Part shown: positions 63,975 to 64,000 of the stretch, in pieces
How positions within the stretch are numbered: the stretch's first letter is position 1
How the letters are laid out: each line of letters begins with the position of its first letter
DNA from: Arsukibacterium tuosuense
GTDB taxonomy: Bacteria > Pseudomonadota > Gammaproteobacteria > Enterobacterales > Alteromonadaceae
DNA length: 64,000 bases
Direction: 5' to 3'
NCBI RefSeq assembly: GCF_900215315.1
Contig: NZ_OBEB01000004.1
Location: 248,001 to 312,000, forward strand
Made by a program: the position numbers and the translations under genes
The notes under the pieces: model-generated
Told to the model about the DNA's origin: nothing
Databases searched by the model: none
Seen by the model: the letters and a program-made list of their open reading frames with translations, nothing else

Positions 63975-64000
63975 TAGTAACAAGCGCAGTCACAATCGGC
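63975..64000 (+). other. attC: attC recombination site 4 (cut by the window end)
   Basis: Begins TAGTAACAAGCGCAGTC directly after the preceding stop codon, sharing TAACAAG with the three other sites. The R' half lies beyond the window, so the array continues. Confidence 0.6.

Overview
The window reads as chromosomal DNA from a gammaproteobacterium of the Alteromonadales type. Protein sequences and gene order resemble Rheinheimera, Arsukibacterium or Alishewanella, but the genus is a guess from recall and was not searched. Supporting signs are several gene neighbourhoods shared with Escherichia coli (dksA-gluQ-pcnB, hrpB-mrcB, nadB/rpoE-rseABC-lepA-lepB-rnc-era-recO-pdxJ-acpS, barA/rlmD-relA-mazG), a complete Na+-pumping NQR operon, and FabV as enoyl-ACP reductase. 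No rRNA, tRNA or CRISPR array was seen.

Layout. 1-2772 (minus): dksA, gluQ and a 3'-truncated pcnB that appears to start at ATT. 3086-9150 (plus): pepB, hrpB, mrcB. 9193-13875 (plus): two membrane-anchored winged-helix regulators with TolB-like propellers, separated by a small exported protein of unknown function. 13872-18461 (minus): hemL, pyrB, hemJ and a CLC channel. 18576-19729: erpA behind a near-perfect IscR site, a 57-codon two-helix membrane protein on the minus strand, and a small XRE regulator. 19785-23905 (minus): ampG, a hypothetical, a periplasmic cyclophilin, yajG, rlmG. 23938-26352 (plus): alkB-like gene, bolA, fabV. 26686-33882 (plus): nqrABCDEF, apbE, nqrM, which together encode the pump, the flavin transferase that loads NqrB/NqrC and a maturation factor. 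33986-41713: a periplasmic metallo-beta-lactamase-fold protein, dbpA, an overlapping M23 peptidase/bactofilin pair, slyD, ygfZ, sdhE-ygfX, nadB. 41929-51014 (plus): the sigma-E regulon head, then translation, secretion, RNA processing and cofactor genes. 50992-58202: barA (minus), then rlmD, relA, mazG.

58240-64000 is the accessory part: the head of a sedentary chromosomal integron inserted after mazG. It has a yefM-yoeB toxin-antitoxin pair, an integron integrase on the minus strand under a perfect LexA box, an attI site with core GTTAGGC, and cassettes read on the plus strand. These are a cassette without a convincing gene, a 71-residue unknown protein, a second yefM-yoeB pair with its own promoter, and a 240-residue predicted exported protein. 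The attC sites share TAACAAG at one end and AGCGTTA at the other. A 1,818-bp IS1182-type element has landed inside the crossover box of one attC, flanked by GTT on both sides.

A second pattern runs through the ordinary regions: short tandem repeats (15- or 17-bp units, four copies) starting at the 3' ends of pyrB, rseB and mazG, plus 12-bp triplications at the apbE ribosome-binding site and the pepB N-terminus.
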